DNA of 64,000 nucleotides, from positions 54,460,001 to 54,524,000 of the forward strand of contig NC_069662.1 in NCBI RefSeq assembly GCF_027244095.1, written 5' to 3'. The translations under genes were made by a program, and so were the position numbers. Positions 22,501 to 37,500 of this stretch are shown in pieces (within the stretch, counting starts at the first letter, position 1; every line of letters begins with the position of its first letter). Below the pieces are notes generated by a model. The model had not been told where the DNA came from. It did not search any database and saw only the letters and a list, made by a program, of their open reading frames with translations. This stretch comes from Hemicordylus capensis. Lineage: Eukaryota > Chordata > Lepidosauria > Squamata > Cordylidae.

Positions 22501-25500
22501 AGTCACAGGAAGGAGGCAGGCAGGTATGGCTCCAGTGCAGAGATATTACCAGAGCAGGAGCTGAGAGCTGCAACCTGATGTTCAAGAATGAGTTGGCAGA
22601 TGACTTGAATGTAGGCAGGTTATCATGATGAGAGAGAGAGAGAGAGGTGTCACTACTCAGGTGCAGAATCTCATATAAAGTATGGAGCTTATTAGAAGGT
22701 AGCTAAGAATGGAAATTTTCTGGCAGTTTCTCTGCAGTGAGGATGCAGTGGAGTGTCATAAGGATAGTCACCAACAACCAAGATTGTTCAAGACCAGTAA
22801 ATCCTAAAATTGAATAACTTACTCGAAACAGTTAATTATGCATTGTAAGAGTGAACTTATAACTTACTCTCTCTACCCTTTTGGTTTTCTGGACCTGAAA
22901 CATTCTTGTTAACATTCGGTTAATCCTGTGCTAGTGCAACATGTAAAGATTTCTTCCCGCAAGAAGATCATATAGCTGAGTGGATGCTTGCAGTTGCTCA
23001 ATCTTTTGCACTCTTGGTCTGCTTGCACAAGGAGAGCAGATTGCTTTGCATTATTCCCTGCAACATATATGGACTGAGCCAGAGGTTTCACATCAGGAGA
23101 CGTGCCACAGGCTGAACAAATACCCCAGTTCCACCCATGCAACACCAGTCTAGAACGCAAGTTCCAGACTTAGCATATTTTTGCCAGTAAGAACTACTAT
23201 TTCAGCAGCTTGCCTTGCATACCCTTCTGTCTAACACACACACACACCCCATTTTATTAATATTCTGCTTGGAGATGGGATAATGACTTCCTGGTCAGCA
23301 GAATGCTAGAACCTTTGTGGCTATCTGGCTTTAAAATTTGATGATGATTGTGTGCAGTCAGTGGTATTTATTTCACCGTGGCTCCCCCCCTCCCCATAGT
23401 TTAATATTGCAGAGTTTTCCTTGCCAAAAAGATAAATATATCAATCTAGTATATTCTATATGTGATCCTGCATCTGGGCAGTGACATCACAAAAGTCCTT
23501 TCTAGTGTGTGGGGGTGTCACAGTCTCAAGAGAAAAGTTCCAAAACTATCTGTTCACAAAAACAGAATAGGTATTCACCAGAAATTCTACTTCAGTAGCC
23601 ACGTTTGAAGGAACTATAATTAAATAGGTGTTTGGTGTTCCTAGAGCCAATTCCAGTGTTGAGAGAGATAATGTGATATAGTTGTCCTAAGGTAGGCCAG
23701 CAGTGTTCCCTCTAACAGGGATTCCTAGATACTGTTGACTACAACTCCATAATCCCCAAGCAAAAGCCATTGCAGTTGGGATTTTGGAGTTGCTATTATT
23801 ATTATTATTATTAGTTATTTGATTTCTATACCGCTCTTCCAAAAATGGCTCAGGGTGGTTTACACAGAGAAATAACAAACAAATAAGATGGATCCCTGTC
23901 CCCAAAGGGCTCACAATCTAAAAAACAAAACTCCATAAGATAGACACCAGCAACAGTCAATGGAGGTACTGTACTGGGGGTGGATAGGGCCAGTTACTCT
24001 CCTCCTGCTAAATAAAGGGAATCACCATATTAAAAGGTGCCTTTTTGCCAAGTTAGCAGGGGTTAGTTGTAGTCAACAACATCTGCAAATACCTGCTAGA
24101 GAGGGAACACTGTAGGCCAGTACCACTCAGACATGTTAGGTGATTTTTTTTAAACCAAGTTTCTAATTTTTCTGTGGAATTTTTTTCCATTTCTAAAAAT
24201 TCTACTTGACTAGTGGAAAAACTTTTGAAATCCAGTGAGGGGAAAATCAGTATGGTGGAGAGTTTTGTGTGTGTGTGTTGTATAAATATGTCAAATAACA
24301 TGCCAAATCACACTGCAATCTAGGGCATCAGGAAAATTTATATTCTAACATTTTAGGAAAAAACCTAATGTAAATTTTATGAAAATATAGGAGAGATTTG
24401 CATGGAAAAACTTTCCAATCCATATTTTTTTCCAGAAGACCCATACCTTGGGTACCACTTAAACAATCCTTTACATATGTTCTATTAGAAAGTACCTCAT
24501 GTCAGATTCTCTGCTGTGGAAAGTTAACAAGTCAAGGAGAAGTCTAGATTTTTCTTTCAGTTATGTAATATTTGCACTTGCAGGCAGAGTTTGATATGGG
24601 GCACTTCCAAACAGGAGTTGCTCCTATGACATGTTCAATTTCTGAGTATTTGACTCAGATCTTGATGCAACTGAAAAGTGACTTGGCAAGGTCTGTGTAG
24701 TGATTTGACAAGGGCCTCGAGTAAGTCTTCTCTGTCCCAAGTCTCCAAAATTCAAGTATGGCATATTTTCTGTTTCATTTTGACTAATCCATGGCGTTTG
24801 AGCCCTATGTGGTCTGTCCTGCTGCCTTTCCTTTTGACTGTCTCCATGTCTGGGTTAAGTATGAAGACCACCAACTCAGCCACTCTCCTTAACACTAACT
24901 CTAAGTTGCTTCAGATAGATAACTGATCCACATAATCATTGTTTGGAGATGATAAAGCACATTGATTTTCTGCATCTAATCTTCCATCATCTAGATTTGT
25001 AGAGCTTTGTTGATGGTTTGAGACTACTGCCATCTCAGTTTATTTTCCACTACTGGTTTTATGGTCAGTTCTTTACGGTTTCTTCACTCTCATAACAGTA
25101 ATTGATTTATAAAAAACAGATTCAAAACTACTTGGGAGTTATAAAAATAAAACTATCTCATACAGAATCCCCGAGTTACATTTTCCTTCACCAGATCCAC
25201 CTCTTGCTGGACTGTAGCAGGAATGGCAGCAGTGTTCCCTCTAACGGATTCCCAGATGTTGTTGACGACAACTTCCAGAATCCCCAAGCAAAAGCCATTG
25301 AAGATGGGGATTCTGGGAGTTCTGGTAGTCAACAACATCTGGAAATCCCTGTTAGAAGGAACACTGGATGGTTGTACTACCTTGATGCGTAGAGTCCTCA
25401 GAGACCACAACGTGATATAAAATTGAAAATTTGCAGGTGGGTGCTATGCCACTTTGTGGGGTGGGGGAAATGCAGCTTGAAGTCTCTCACAACCAGTAAC

Positions 25501-28500
25501 TATATGCAGATAAACCTTGAGGTGGGATTTAATAATGTAAAGATGAGATCCCTCTAAACCTTCAAGAAATTGTTACCTGTTTTTGTCCAGTATTGGCTAT
25601 CTGTGTGGCACATACAGGTGGAAACACATTGCCCTCTTGAGAGTATTTAAATCTCATTAGTGAACTGCTTCCAGTTTTGTTCTTAATGAGTATCTTTTCA
25701 AGAAAACAGTTGAATGATTGATTTCTTTACTCCAGAGCAGCCTCCGGGTGACTCTCGGAGAAAAGTAAGTGACTTCTTAGGCTATGGTGCTTTGGCCTGT
25801 TGCATGAAGATTTGTTCTATTCCTTGTGTACATTTTGACTTTTTCCATTTTGCCTTATTTATACATCAAACATTTTCAGCTTACATGCGTGGGAACAAGG
25901 TTTCACCGTGGAAAGTAGATTTTGGTGTGTGGCATGTGGCGCTTAGCCACAGACACTGTCTTTTCAAATGACTGTACCCATATTAGATATTCTTTCTGTT
26001 CAGTTCTCTTTTTTAACTGATAAAATACTTGTTTTGTTTTCTTTATCTATTTATTTTTTACATCTATATCTCGCTCTTCCTCTGAGGAAGAGGTACATGG
26101 TTATTTTTATCCTCACAACAACCCTGTGAGGTAGGTTAGGCTGAGAGAGAAGTGACTGGCCCAGAGTCACCTAGTGAGTTTCATAGTTGAATGGGAATTC
26201 AAACTCTGGTCTTCCCTAGAGTGTTGGTCCTAGTCCAACACTCTAACCACTATGCTACGAAGTAGTTGTAGTAGTCATTCCCTCCCTATAGAGGGGAAAA
26301 CAGCCCTCCAAAATGGCGCTCAGAACGTCAAAACATTCAGATCGAAACAGGGTTCTGTTCTGAGCACAAAATAGGCTCTTTATTTGAAGGCTGTTCTGTT
26401 TCAAGCCCGAAACACTCAAAAGGCCTGTTTCAAATTGGAATGTTTCAACTGTGAAATATTCTACACATGTGTAATTCCCTGTTGTCTTGGAATATTCAAA
26501 TTATAAATTTTGAATTATAATCCAAGTGAGGCATTACCTGCCAGAGGTAATTCTCTCTGAACTTCTCACAATTCTGGCCAGAGCTGGAAAATTCCAGGTG
26601 CCTGATCAGCTTGCTGACTTAGAGGGGTAAAACTGCTTCCTGCCTGGATTTGAACCATCTCTATCACCCCACCATTAGTTGAGCTGCTGTAATATCATGG
26701 AGTGTCCACAAATGTTTTAAATGCTTAGGAACTGAGACTTTGACAAAATGTCCAGCTTCTGTGAAAGAAGCAAGAGATCCTTCTGGCTAGGGAAAAATCT
26801 CCTCAGCAGGGTAGGAGGAGCTTAATGAAGAAAGGTTGAGAACTGTGAAGAGAGCCCAGGAAAAGTGGAAGCTATGGCAAATGGAACTGGTGGGTAAAGT
26901 AGCCCATATGTTGAGAGGCTGTAGCAGTATAAATGGAACAGGCCCAAGTTTGAGGAAAAGGACATGAGGCAAGGAAGGGTCAATGAGAGAATGCATCACA
27001 CAAACTTCTGGGACAGAGGAAGTTACATGCTGTTGGTAAGAAGAGGGTTGAGCAGTATGACAGATGGTGGCCAAACAGGACCTTACCTGCTCTTAACCCC
27101 AAACCCAGAATAGTTCCCCTTTAATTTCCCTTTGCCATCATCTGTTCCCTCAAAAACCAAAAGCGAACACCACCCTCCTGGAGCACTTCCCTCGTAGCAG
27201 TAAGGTAAGCATGCAAGCAAGGATGAACAGTCAGACAAGATATAACAGAATAAATACAGATTAACTATTGAATGAAAAAATAAAACAAAGGTAGATAGTT
27301 GTATTATGTAGTGCTTGTGTATCTTGTTTGGTTACTACTCAAATCTGAGTCCAGATTTCCCTTAAGGCTACCACATTTAAGTCACAAAGAAAAATCCTTC
27401 CTCTGCCTCCTGGTGTAGCCAGTTCCTCCATTCTAGGCTGGCTCAGTCCCAGTTCTACTCATTGAACCACCAGTGATGCACTTTAAACAGGCTTTCTTTC
27501 TTCTGGAACCACTTTTTGCTTCCTGGCTTCTTCACAAGATGCTCCAACTGTGCTTCGCCTCAGGTAGCACAGCTTCCTAAGGTTCCACTGCCTTCCTCTA
27601 CTTTACTTTTTTGCTGGCCTCCTAGCAATTTCAGCTTCCTGTTTGTTGCTGAATCTTCAGCTTTTGTCGAGGATCCTCCCTCAGAAACCTTTCAGCTTGC
27701 TGTTTCTGATCCTGTGCCACATCTCCCCCACCTCCAGCTTTGCATTCCCATTGACTCCAGCCAGTCTAATTCTGACCCAATGACCGCTTTCATTTAGCTC
27801 CCAGGCCAATTCCCATTCACTGATTTTTTCAGTCTCCTAAATTTAACTATTCTGTGCCAAAAATCTCTTCAGTTAAGGGACGTTTCAGACAGCACTTCAC
27901 TTACCTCTCCCAACAATGTAATAGTTTCCACTGCAGGCCTATCTGACTGGCTTCCACGCCTCACTCAGACTGTTCGAAACAAAACATAGTAAAGTTTATA
28001 AATCCTGATATTTGTCTGATTCTCCACAGGTAGGCACAAAGGCTGAGGATCTCAATGGGGAAAAACAGAGACTCATGATGGCTGAAGTAAGGTTACTTCA
28101 ATGAAGTAGGCAATGAAAGGAAATAGAATAAGCAGTGCAAGGCAAAGGAGAAATTTGACTATATAAATTGGTAAAAGAAGCTTTGAGCTGAAGAAATGAG
28201 GTGCCAAAGAGAAAGTGGAAGTGGAGCAGAGGGGAAAACCTCACATAGGGTCTGTGTGCTGTTTGGTAGGAAGAGGATAAAAAAAGCAGCACAGTTTCTT
28301 TGGCCAAGAGTGCTACAGAGCTGAATTGGGGAGTGGGGCTGAACTTCACATCCGTAGCTAGCCAAATCGTTGAGCTGTTTGTTTCTATTTCGCTTGCTTT
28401 TCTGGCCTTGGCCAATAATAAGTATATTGACCTTTCCAAACTATTTTTTTGAAACACAGGTCCAGCTAAACTAAAGTCTCCAAAAAGCCATCCCTTTAGA

Positions 28501-31500
28501 GGCTGGCACACTTTACAAAAGCAGTAAGTTCTGGATGAGAGAGAGAGAGCTGTCTCTTAAATTTTTGCCATTTACACCAAAAGAGATCCTATGTTGAAAC
28601 TCTTGGGATGGGCAGCTGTTTTTCTTTTGGGGGGGGGCTTGTTGTGTGCTGTACCTCACAAGCAGCATTTTAATTTGAAGATGTGTTTTACCTGTTTGCA
28701 AAACATCAAGCCTTCAGTAGAGTACTTCTGCATGGCTAGAGCTTTTCCAGCAGTAACTGTTTTTGCGTGGAGAGATAGAAAAAAGCTTAACATCTTGGAA
28801 GAGGAAATATGTTACGCTTTGTTCTGCTGAAGCAAATTTTTTTACCAGGCATAAAAATAACAGTTGTTGTTTCTGTGTAATGCAAATCTTTAGAACTGTT
28901 TTATTAATATAACCATCTCTGTCTTAAAGAGTTCCAGGCACACAGCTGTTACTGTTCCAAAGTTAGACTTCTCAATCTGTTCATTTTTTCCCCTTTTCAA
29001 TACCTGACTTTCTTCACAGGTTCTTTATTTTTATCATAATTAATTGTAAAGCACACTCAGTGTGCTCTACAAGCAAGGGAAAGACAGTAAAGGCAGGAAG
29101 AAAAGGACAGGTTTCTCAAGAAGGTTGCAAAGGAAATAAAATTATCATTACATTTTTGAAGCAAAGGTGGGAACATGTGATCCATTTGGCCTATTACTGG
29201 CTTTGGCAGCAACTATCCAAGGTTTCAGGCAGAAATCTTTCTCAGCCCTGCTTCCTAATATTCCCCCCCCCCTTTTTTTTTAAGCTGAGATATTGGGAGT
29301 TGACCCCAGGACATTCTGTACTCTGGGACATTAGAGCTGAAACAAATTTGGCAAAAGAAACAAAATCTAACATGGGCCAAACTTGGGTTGTATTCAGAAT
29401 TCAGATTTCAAATTTGCTTGTGGAGATTTGCTGTATTATGAAATTTGAAAAATTGGCAGACTTGCAGTTTTGTTGTAAATTCAAGGAGTTGGTTATGAGC
29501 AAAAGGGATAGCAAAGGAGGCCATAACAATAAACTGGCAGATCTGTTTACATTTTAGAATGCTGAGTGAGTGCGGATTCAGCAAGAAATACAGCCAAACA
29601 TAGGATGGAGATTTTTAGGTTGGCATTCTGTAACTGTTGACCTCTCGACCTACAGTTTATTCCTTTCCATAAATGAGGTTTTGAAGAGGAAGCATCTGCA
29701 GCAGACACAAGCAACTTACTATTTTATCCAAATGCATTGGCCACTTTGAGTAGATGAAATATCATTCAGGAAAGCTTCTCTTGTCTTTTGTTTTGACTTT
29801 TTCTTTTTTCTTTGCAGACCAATGAAGCAAGCTCGGAATCAATAGCATCTTCCCCCAAAAGGGACATCATGAGCAGTTATCTGCCAGACAGTAGTTGCTA
29901 TGAGTTACTGACCATAATAGGTGATGTTTCCAGTCTAGGAAAAAATGCTATCACCTTTCCCACTTTGAAAGCACTGATCCTTGTTCTCTGAATCTGAAGA
30001 ATATTATCCTTTCTTGGGGGGATATCTAACAGCAGTGATATTGATTGTCACTTTATTTCCAGGCATGTCCTTTAAGCCATAAAATGACCAAAACATTTAG
30101 TGTAGCCCTGAGGGATGCTGGGATGTGTATGTGGGTAAAGATGAAGTGCAAGCCACCAGATACCCCCATCTCTCATAGTATCTTCTGATCCTGTTGAACA
30201 ATTGCTGACTCTTGAGAAAAATGTTTTGTTTCTTGGGCAATCAAAAGCCATCTTCCCCACCCTCTTCTAGATTATGTTGGGAAGGGAGGCAGTGTGGCCT
30301 AGTTGGGGGGAATACTGAGTTGGACCATTGTCAATTTACTTTTACTCAGTCCTAATGTAGTTGCTAAGCCACATTAAGTGGTGCAGCGGGGAAATGCTTG
30401 ACTAACAAGCAGAAGATTGCTGGTCCGAATCTCTGCTGGTACTATATCAGGCAGCAGTGATATAGGAAGATGCTGAAAGGCATTATCTCACACTGCGCGG
30501 GAAGAGACAATGGTAAACCCCTCCTGTATTCTACCAAAGAAAACCAGAGCTCTTGGGGCGCCAGGAACTGAAATCAACTTGACGGCACACTTTACCTTTA
30601 ATGTAGTTGCTATCTTATCCCCTTGACCTCTTTTCATTTCTGACCCTCTGCTGCAAAACCAAAGCCCCTCTGCAACATTGTAAATTTCCTCCAGACATAT
30701 TTTACAAAAACAGCAAAGCATATGCAATAGGAAACAGCTGTTAACAACTAAATCACAGGGAGTCAGACAACGCCCAAGTCAGATTAAATACCCAAAATAA
30801 ATAGAGACCTTGGCTGCTTCTGAAATATTGATAGGGAAGAGGGCATGAGGATTTCCTGGGACAAGAAGTTCTAAAGCTTAGACACAGCCACAGAGAAGTT
30901 AGATGCTCCCAAAATGGCCCCAGTTAGAACTCTCCTGCATTGTGAAACAGCTGCAGTTTCTAAATGCTCTTAAAAGATAGCCTGTGTAATGCACATTGTG
31001 TGGTTACATCACACTTGTCTGCATTCCTTTGGTTGACCATCTGTGGAGATGCAAATTGAATCTGGATTTATGTTTTTTAAGGCCTTTACTGAACTTGATG
31101 CTTGCTTCTGAAATCTAGCCTGCTCTATCCATTGTGTTTTTCCTAAATAATCTGCAGCTGGTTTTACAGTTGCATAACTCAGATGTGAATATAACTTTAT
31201 TTGTAGCCTTGGATGTTTGCAGTAAAAGTGTGTTTATAAATGTAAAAATCTTTTTGAGGTTCTCTTGTGTAGGGAAGATGGCTAATAGCAGAAGAATGTT
31301 TCTAACATGGTTTGTGTCTCATTTAGTAGTGTGCATGGAACCGGTCCGGGGCCATGTAAGAGGCCTCCAGACTGGTTCAGAATTCGGCTGGTCCGGCTGG
31401 GGGGTGGAGTGTGGCTTTAAGGGCAGGGGGGCAGTACTTACCCCTCCGGCGCTCGACTTCTTAGCAAAGTTTTGGGGGCGGCAGAGTTCCTCCCTGCTGC

Positions 31501-34500
31501 CCTTGCCCCCATCATTGTCTGGAATAAGGAGAAGTTGCCGGCGGTTCCGTGCAACTTGCCGCCATGCATGTGCCCGTTGTTGCCGCCGCGTGGCGGCAAG
31601 TTGCACGAAACCGCTGGTAACTTCTCCTTATTCCAGACAACGATGGGGGCAAGGGCAGCAGGGAGGAACTCTGCCGCCCCAAAAGCTGTGCTAAGAAGTC
31701 GAGTGCCGGAGGGGGGAAAGCGGCAGGAGGGGTAAGTACTGCCCTCCTGCCCTTAAAGCCACACTCTCCCCAGTACCGGACCACACCTCTGTGGTTCCGT
31801 GCACATCCTTAGTCTCATTCTAGTTGATATTATGTTGAAGCTGTGATGGTGTTGATGGTATCTCTTTCTTTTCAGGAAAGGGCTTTGAGGACTTGATGGC
31901 TGTGAATCTGGCACAGTATAAGCCAACAGGAGAGTTTGTCACAGTCCGGAGGATCAACTTAGAGGCCTGCACCAATGAGATGGTGGCATTTTTGCAGGTA
32001 GACTTAGCAGTCTTATGCAGGAGATGATTGGTTTGTTCCTCCTGGAAAGGTTTGTCTGGTTGGCCTTGAGTTACAGTCTGCCAAATGGCACTTCTTTGCT
32101 GACATTCCCTATGTTTAAGATTTCATGTAACTGGGGTCAGGGAAAGTACAAGCCTGTTGTCGTCTCTAGTAGTGGTTACATAGAATTGTAGAGCTGGGAG
32201 GAATCCATTGGCCAGATATTTGAGTCCCCAACTCCCAATAATATTTCCATAACTTCTTGCATTTCTTGACTGCTGAACGCTTCTTAGTGTAGAAGACCTA
32301 GAGCAGTTGGTCATGGAACCAACCAGAGAGAAGGTGACCTTGGATTTTACCCTGAGTGGCACACAGTGCCTGGTGCTAGATGTCCATGTCATAGAACCTT
32401 TCGGGAATAATAGCCATAGTGTGATCAAATTCAGCATATATGCGAGCAGAGAATCTCATTGTTGTGTCTGCCAATTTGTGTCTCAATTGTTAAGGGTAAT
32501 TTACTGCACTGTTTTTGTTTTTAGGGTGAGCTTCATGTCTCAAAGTTCTTCAGCCACCCCAACCTTGTGCCATATAAAGCAGCCTTCGTAGCGGACAATG
32601 AACTGTGGGTTGTGACCTCTTTCATGGCCTATGGTAAGTCTTCTCCACTGTTGAGCAGGATCTGCTTGTGCTTCTGTAATGTGACCTTTAAGAGGTTTGG
32701 GCACTGGCGGTAATTGCCCACAGAGTGCACAGGAGGAGCAAGAGCTGTTCCATTCCTTCCACACTTGGGAAAGTTCCACACTTGCTCCTTCCAGGAAAAT
32801 TTTGTTTTATCCTCGACAGAGTATATTTTAGGTCATGGGAGATTAAATTCATGGTGAGACTTTCCAATTTCTCTCAACCACATTTGAAGTAAAAATTCCT
32901 TTCATTAAGCAAAAGACTCTGGCAAAATAGAAGGACTCTGAGGGAGAGAGATTTCAAAACATCTTCTTAGGCAAAAAGTCTGCCTTGAGGGATAAGAATT
33001 TTTTTCTTTTAGTTAGATTTTAACTTCTCTACTTCTTACTGTACAGTGGTCCAGTCAGAATTAGCCTTTCTGCATACCCTGTTTCCCCGAAAGTAAGACC
33101 TAGCAGTAATTTCTGATGTACCGCTAATTGCCCTAGTGCATTTTTGGGGCTAAAATTAATATAAGACTCTGTCTTATTTTCGGGGAAACACGGTACAACG
33201 TTCTTCAGGAGAATTTGACTGTTTGAGAGCAGAGGCTTGTGGGGAATACAAGTCCAGAGATCACTTGACTCTCCTCAGAAGTAATCTGTATGTGTTAACC
33301 TTAAATTTCTGGGCTTGTGAAAACATGCATTTCTGTGTCTTCTGCAGATACTGGGGGAAACAACCAGTCTTTAGTTACTATCAAAGTACTTCTGTATTTT
33401 TGTTATCTCTCACTCTGTGTGTGTTTGTATAGGTTCTGCAAAAGATCTAATTTGTACGCATTTTATGGATGGAATGAGTGAACTAGCCATAGCTTATATC
33501 CTCCAAGGTGTATTGAAGGCCCTTGATTACATTCACCATATGGGATATGTTCACAGGTAAGCAAGATTGTTGTACCAAAAGCTGCTAAACGAATCTTAAA
33601 TGGCTTGAAACCAATTCTTCTACATTGATTTCCCACAGAGTCCAGGGAACTTTAGCTATTGTGAGAAGGCTTTGTTCTCCCTCAGATGAGGATTGTATCC
33701 GAGCATTATGGGTTGTCATGACCTACTGCTCCGAGACAGGGCCAATCAGAAGTTTTCTCTCTCAGCAGAAGGGAGGGACAGCCCCCTCAGCCTCTGTCGT
33801 TCGCCCTCTCTCGCTCCAGCAGGTGCTCTTTCACTTCCCTCCATTTCAGCACTGATTTCTTGCTCATTTCTTGTTCTTTCTCCTTTTTCTTGGTGGTTTC
33901 CAAAGAGAGAGAGAGAGAGAGAGATAGTCATGGTCTCGGGGAGACTATTGGGATAGTGCGACTGCCTGTGGCCCGTCTGGTAACCCGCGGCGGCTCTTTT
34001 CTGAGGGCCATGGAAGGCCAAGATATGCACTGAGAGGGAGGCTTCTCCCTCCCTCTCGGAGGACTCCGTGGCTCCCGCTATTTGCCACGCTGAGTGGGCT
34101 GCGGCTACTTCACCCGTGCCCATAACTCAGGGCCCCAAGGCAAAGAAGATTAAAAAGCTCACAAAGGAGCAGAAGGCGGCGGCGCGTGCTGCTAAGCACA
34201 GCGTTTTGAAAGCAGCCCTGGAGTCCCAGCCGCCAGCAGCTGCTGCAGCCGAGGGGGAGACAAGCCGATCAGTTCCCCTCATGCTGCCGCCGCTAGAGGA
34301 AAAGTCGGCCAGCGACGGCCTGGAGGAGGGTGAAGCTGTTCAGGTAGGGGAAGATCGCATCGGCCCGTCCCCTGCCGAGCCGCCTGCAAAGCGCCTCCAC
34401 TCATCTGGGGCGGCAACAGAAGCGGCGCCCGTCGCGGGGCTTGAGGAGGAGATTCCTCCAAGTTTCACTGCCCTTTCGAGGAGGGTGGTGGTGGAGGAGT

Positions 34501-37500
34501 TCGGGAAACTTGTTTCCGCCCTAGCCTGTCAGATTCCCGCCACAGCCTCTGCGGCCGCCATTTTGGGCGCGCGCGGGGAAGTCTCGCATGATGCCGCTCA
34601 GCTTCGCACGTCTGTCCCCGCAGCCGCTCCTGCGGAGTTGGGGCCTCCCACTCTGTCACCCTGTGCTCTCCTTCGTCCCTCTGTTCAGGTTCCCCTGCAG
34701 GCCCCCGTTTTACAGCCTGGTGGGGGAGGGAAGCCCTCTGAAGACACTGATTCTGATTCGGACAGAAAGGAGGGCGAGTTGTCAGGGGATGAGGGGGATA
34801 GCTTGCCAGCAGCTCAGGCCCCCTACAGGCTGTTCAGTCAGCCAGATTTTCCTGTGCTTTTGCACAAGGCCCGCAAGTCCCTGCGTCTGGAGGGGCTTGT
34901 TCCTGCACCTCAGGAGGCTACTGAAGGTGACCCGGCTGTGCTGCCATCCCTCAAAGCACCAGAGGTCACGGTGCCTTGCCCACAGCTGTTCCTAGATATC
35001 ATTCAGGGTGAGTGGGATCGCCCCTTGGAGTGCAAGGGTCCTCCCACTGGTGTCCGGCGCCTGTATACCACCACGAGGGCTGTCATAGACAAGCTCCAGG
35101 TCCCACCAGTGGATAAGGAGGTGGCAGCCTTAGTCATGGGTGTGGTTCTCCCAAAGGATGGCAATGAGGTGCTGCGCAATACAGACGACAAAAAAAAGTG
35201 ATGCCGCCCTACGTCGTACTCATGAGGCATCTGCACTTTCCTTGCGAGCCTCTGTGGCCAATTTTTGCACGTGTGTCAGTGCTTTGGGTCAAGCAGCTTC
35301 TCCCTCTGCTCCCACTGGAATTGTTAGCTCTTCAGCAGGGCCTTAACAAATTGGGTAAAGCTTCCGCCTTCATGGCTGACAGCTCGCTGGACGCGGTCCA
35401 ATTGTCTGCCAGGGCTATAGCTTCTGATATCACAGTGAGGCGCCATTTATGGCTCAAGAATTGGAAGGTGGATCAAAAGTCTAGGAGCAATTTGGCCAAT
35501 GCCTCCTTCAAAGGGGGTAAATTGTTTGGTGAGGCGCTAGAGCCAGTTTTGATTGAGACTAAGGATAGGAAAAAGGCGATGCCCTCCACAGCCCAATGTC
35601 AGGACCGCAGATCCTTCTCTTCTGGTTCATCTACCTCCGGCAACTTTTCCTCCAGGGGTTTTCAGTCTAGTTTTTGTCCCTGCCAGGGGAAGCAGGACAA
35701 GTCCACTTGGTCAAAGCCACAGGGTTCTTTTCGAGATCGGCCACAAGCAAAGTTTCAGCAGTCCGGCCAGTATACCAAGCCAGGTTTCAAGCGCCCCTCC
35801 TCCCAATGACTCCCTTCTGGAGATGCAGGTGGAGGGGAGGCTGGGGGCCTTTGCACAAATATGGTCAGAGACGTGTGCAGATGCTTGGATTTCCCAGACT
35901 GTTTCCCAGGGGTACAGTCTGGAGTTTCTTTCACGTCCCCCAGATCGTTTTCTTCTCTCCCTGCAGACCAAGCATGCCCTGATGTTGAAGGCCATCCAAC
36001 ACCTGCTCAGCATCAGGGCAGTCGAGTCAGTCTCCTTAGAAGAGAGGGGTCATGGGGTCTATTCTATTCTCTTTTTAGTTCCAAAAAAGAACGGGGAATG
36101 GAGGGCCATCCTGGACCTAAAATTTGGCAATCGATTCCTAAGGGAGAGACTGTTTCGGATGGAGACTCTTCATCCTGATGGCCCTGCAGTGGGGGGACTT
36201 TCTGTCCTCCATGGATCTCAAGGAGGCATACCTCCATGGCCCTATCCATCCTCTGGACAGGAGGTTCCTACACTTTGCCTATGCTTTGCACATTACCAGT
36301 ATCGCGCACTCCCCTTTGGTCTCTTGGCTGCGCCGCGGGTGTTTACCAAAATCATGGTGGCACTCGCGCATTTGAGGACCAGGGGGATTCACCTTTATCC
36401 TTATTTGGACGACCTTTTGACAAGGTCACCGTCCCGCCTGAAGGTACAGGAGGATGTCAGGGAGACCCTCACCGTGTTGGAGATCCATGGCTTCCTTGTG
36501 AACTTCGAGAAGAGCTTCCTCATCCCCCAGAACAAGATTCAACACCTGGGGGCTGTCATCGATTCAATGCAAGGAACCGTCTTGCTGACTCCCGAGAGGA
36601 GCTTGAAGCTGCGCACCGCGTGTCAGAGGCTTCAGAGTCTTACTCACTCGGATGTTCTCAGTCTAGCCCAACTACAAGACCTGATGGTGTCTGTGATCGG
36701 GGTCATGCCTTGGGCACGCTTCAACTCGCGGCTCCTTCAGTGGCTCCTCCTACCTGTCCAGGACCTAGTCATCTCCTGGTCTCATCTCAGGATCCCTCTT
36801 CATCTTCAGGTTCGACTGTCCATGGATTGGTGGACGTCCCAGGCATTACGCAGGGGGGTAAGCTTCCTTCTGGTCGATTGCATGGTGGTCACAACCGATG
36901 CCAGCTTTCTAGGTTGGGGAGGTCATTGCAGTTGGCGAGTGGCCCAAGGCCAGTGGTTGGAGGAGGAACAGCGCCAGACGATAAACTGGCTGGAGCTCCG
37001 GGCCATTCAACTAGCTCTCATCCAGTTTCTCCCCAAGGTTCGCAACCGCCATGTCCTGGTCCTCACCAACAGTGCCACAGCCAAAGGCACATCTCAACCA
37101 TCGGCGGGGGACAAAGTTGTGGCCACTGATGTGCGAGGCAGGAATCCTGTTGCACTAGGCGGAGCAGAACCTGTGCTCCTTGGAAGCCGATCATATCAGC
37201 GGCATGGACAACGCAGTTGCAGACTGGTTGAGCCGCTCGCAGCTGGACCAGGCGGAGTGGTCTCTGGACGATCAGGTTTTTTGGACAATCGTAAGGCGGT
37301 ACGGAGCTCTCCTGGTGAATCTATTTGCAGTGGCAGGCAATGCTAAGGCGGACAGGTTCTTCTTCAGGTACCCATCTCCAGGGGCAGAGGGTGTGGATGC
37401 CCTGCTGTTCCCGTGGCCTCAGGGCCTTCTTTACGCCTTCCTGCCTGTGGCCATCCTGTCCGGGACAGTTCAGAGGATTCGTCATCAAAGGCCAGAGGTC

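Noticed and set aside
29060-29557. 165-codon + strand frame in a STRADA intron
   Set aside because: It runs through a decayed SINE and homopolymers, with no homology.
31134-31784. Frames of 87-186 codons on both strands
   Set aside because: They read the same peptides from the two arms of a foldback transposon, so they reflect symmetry and not coding.
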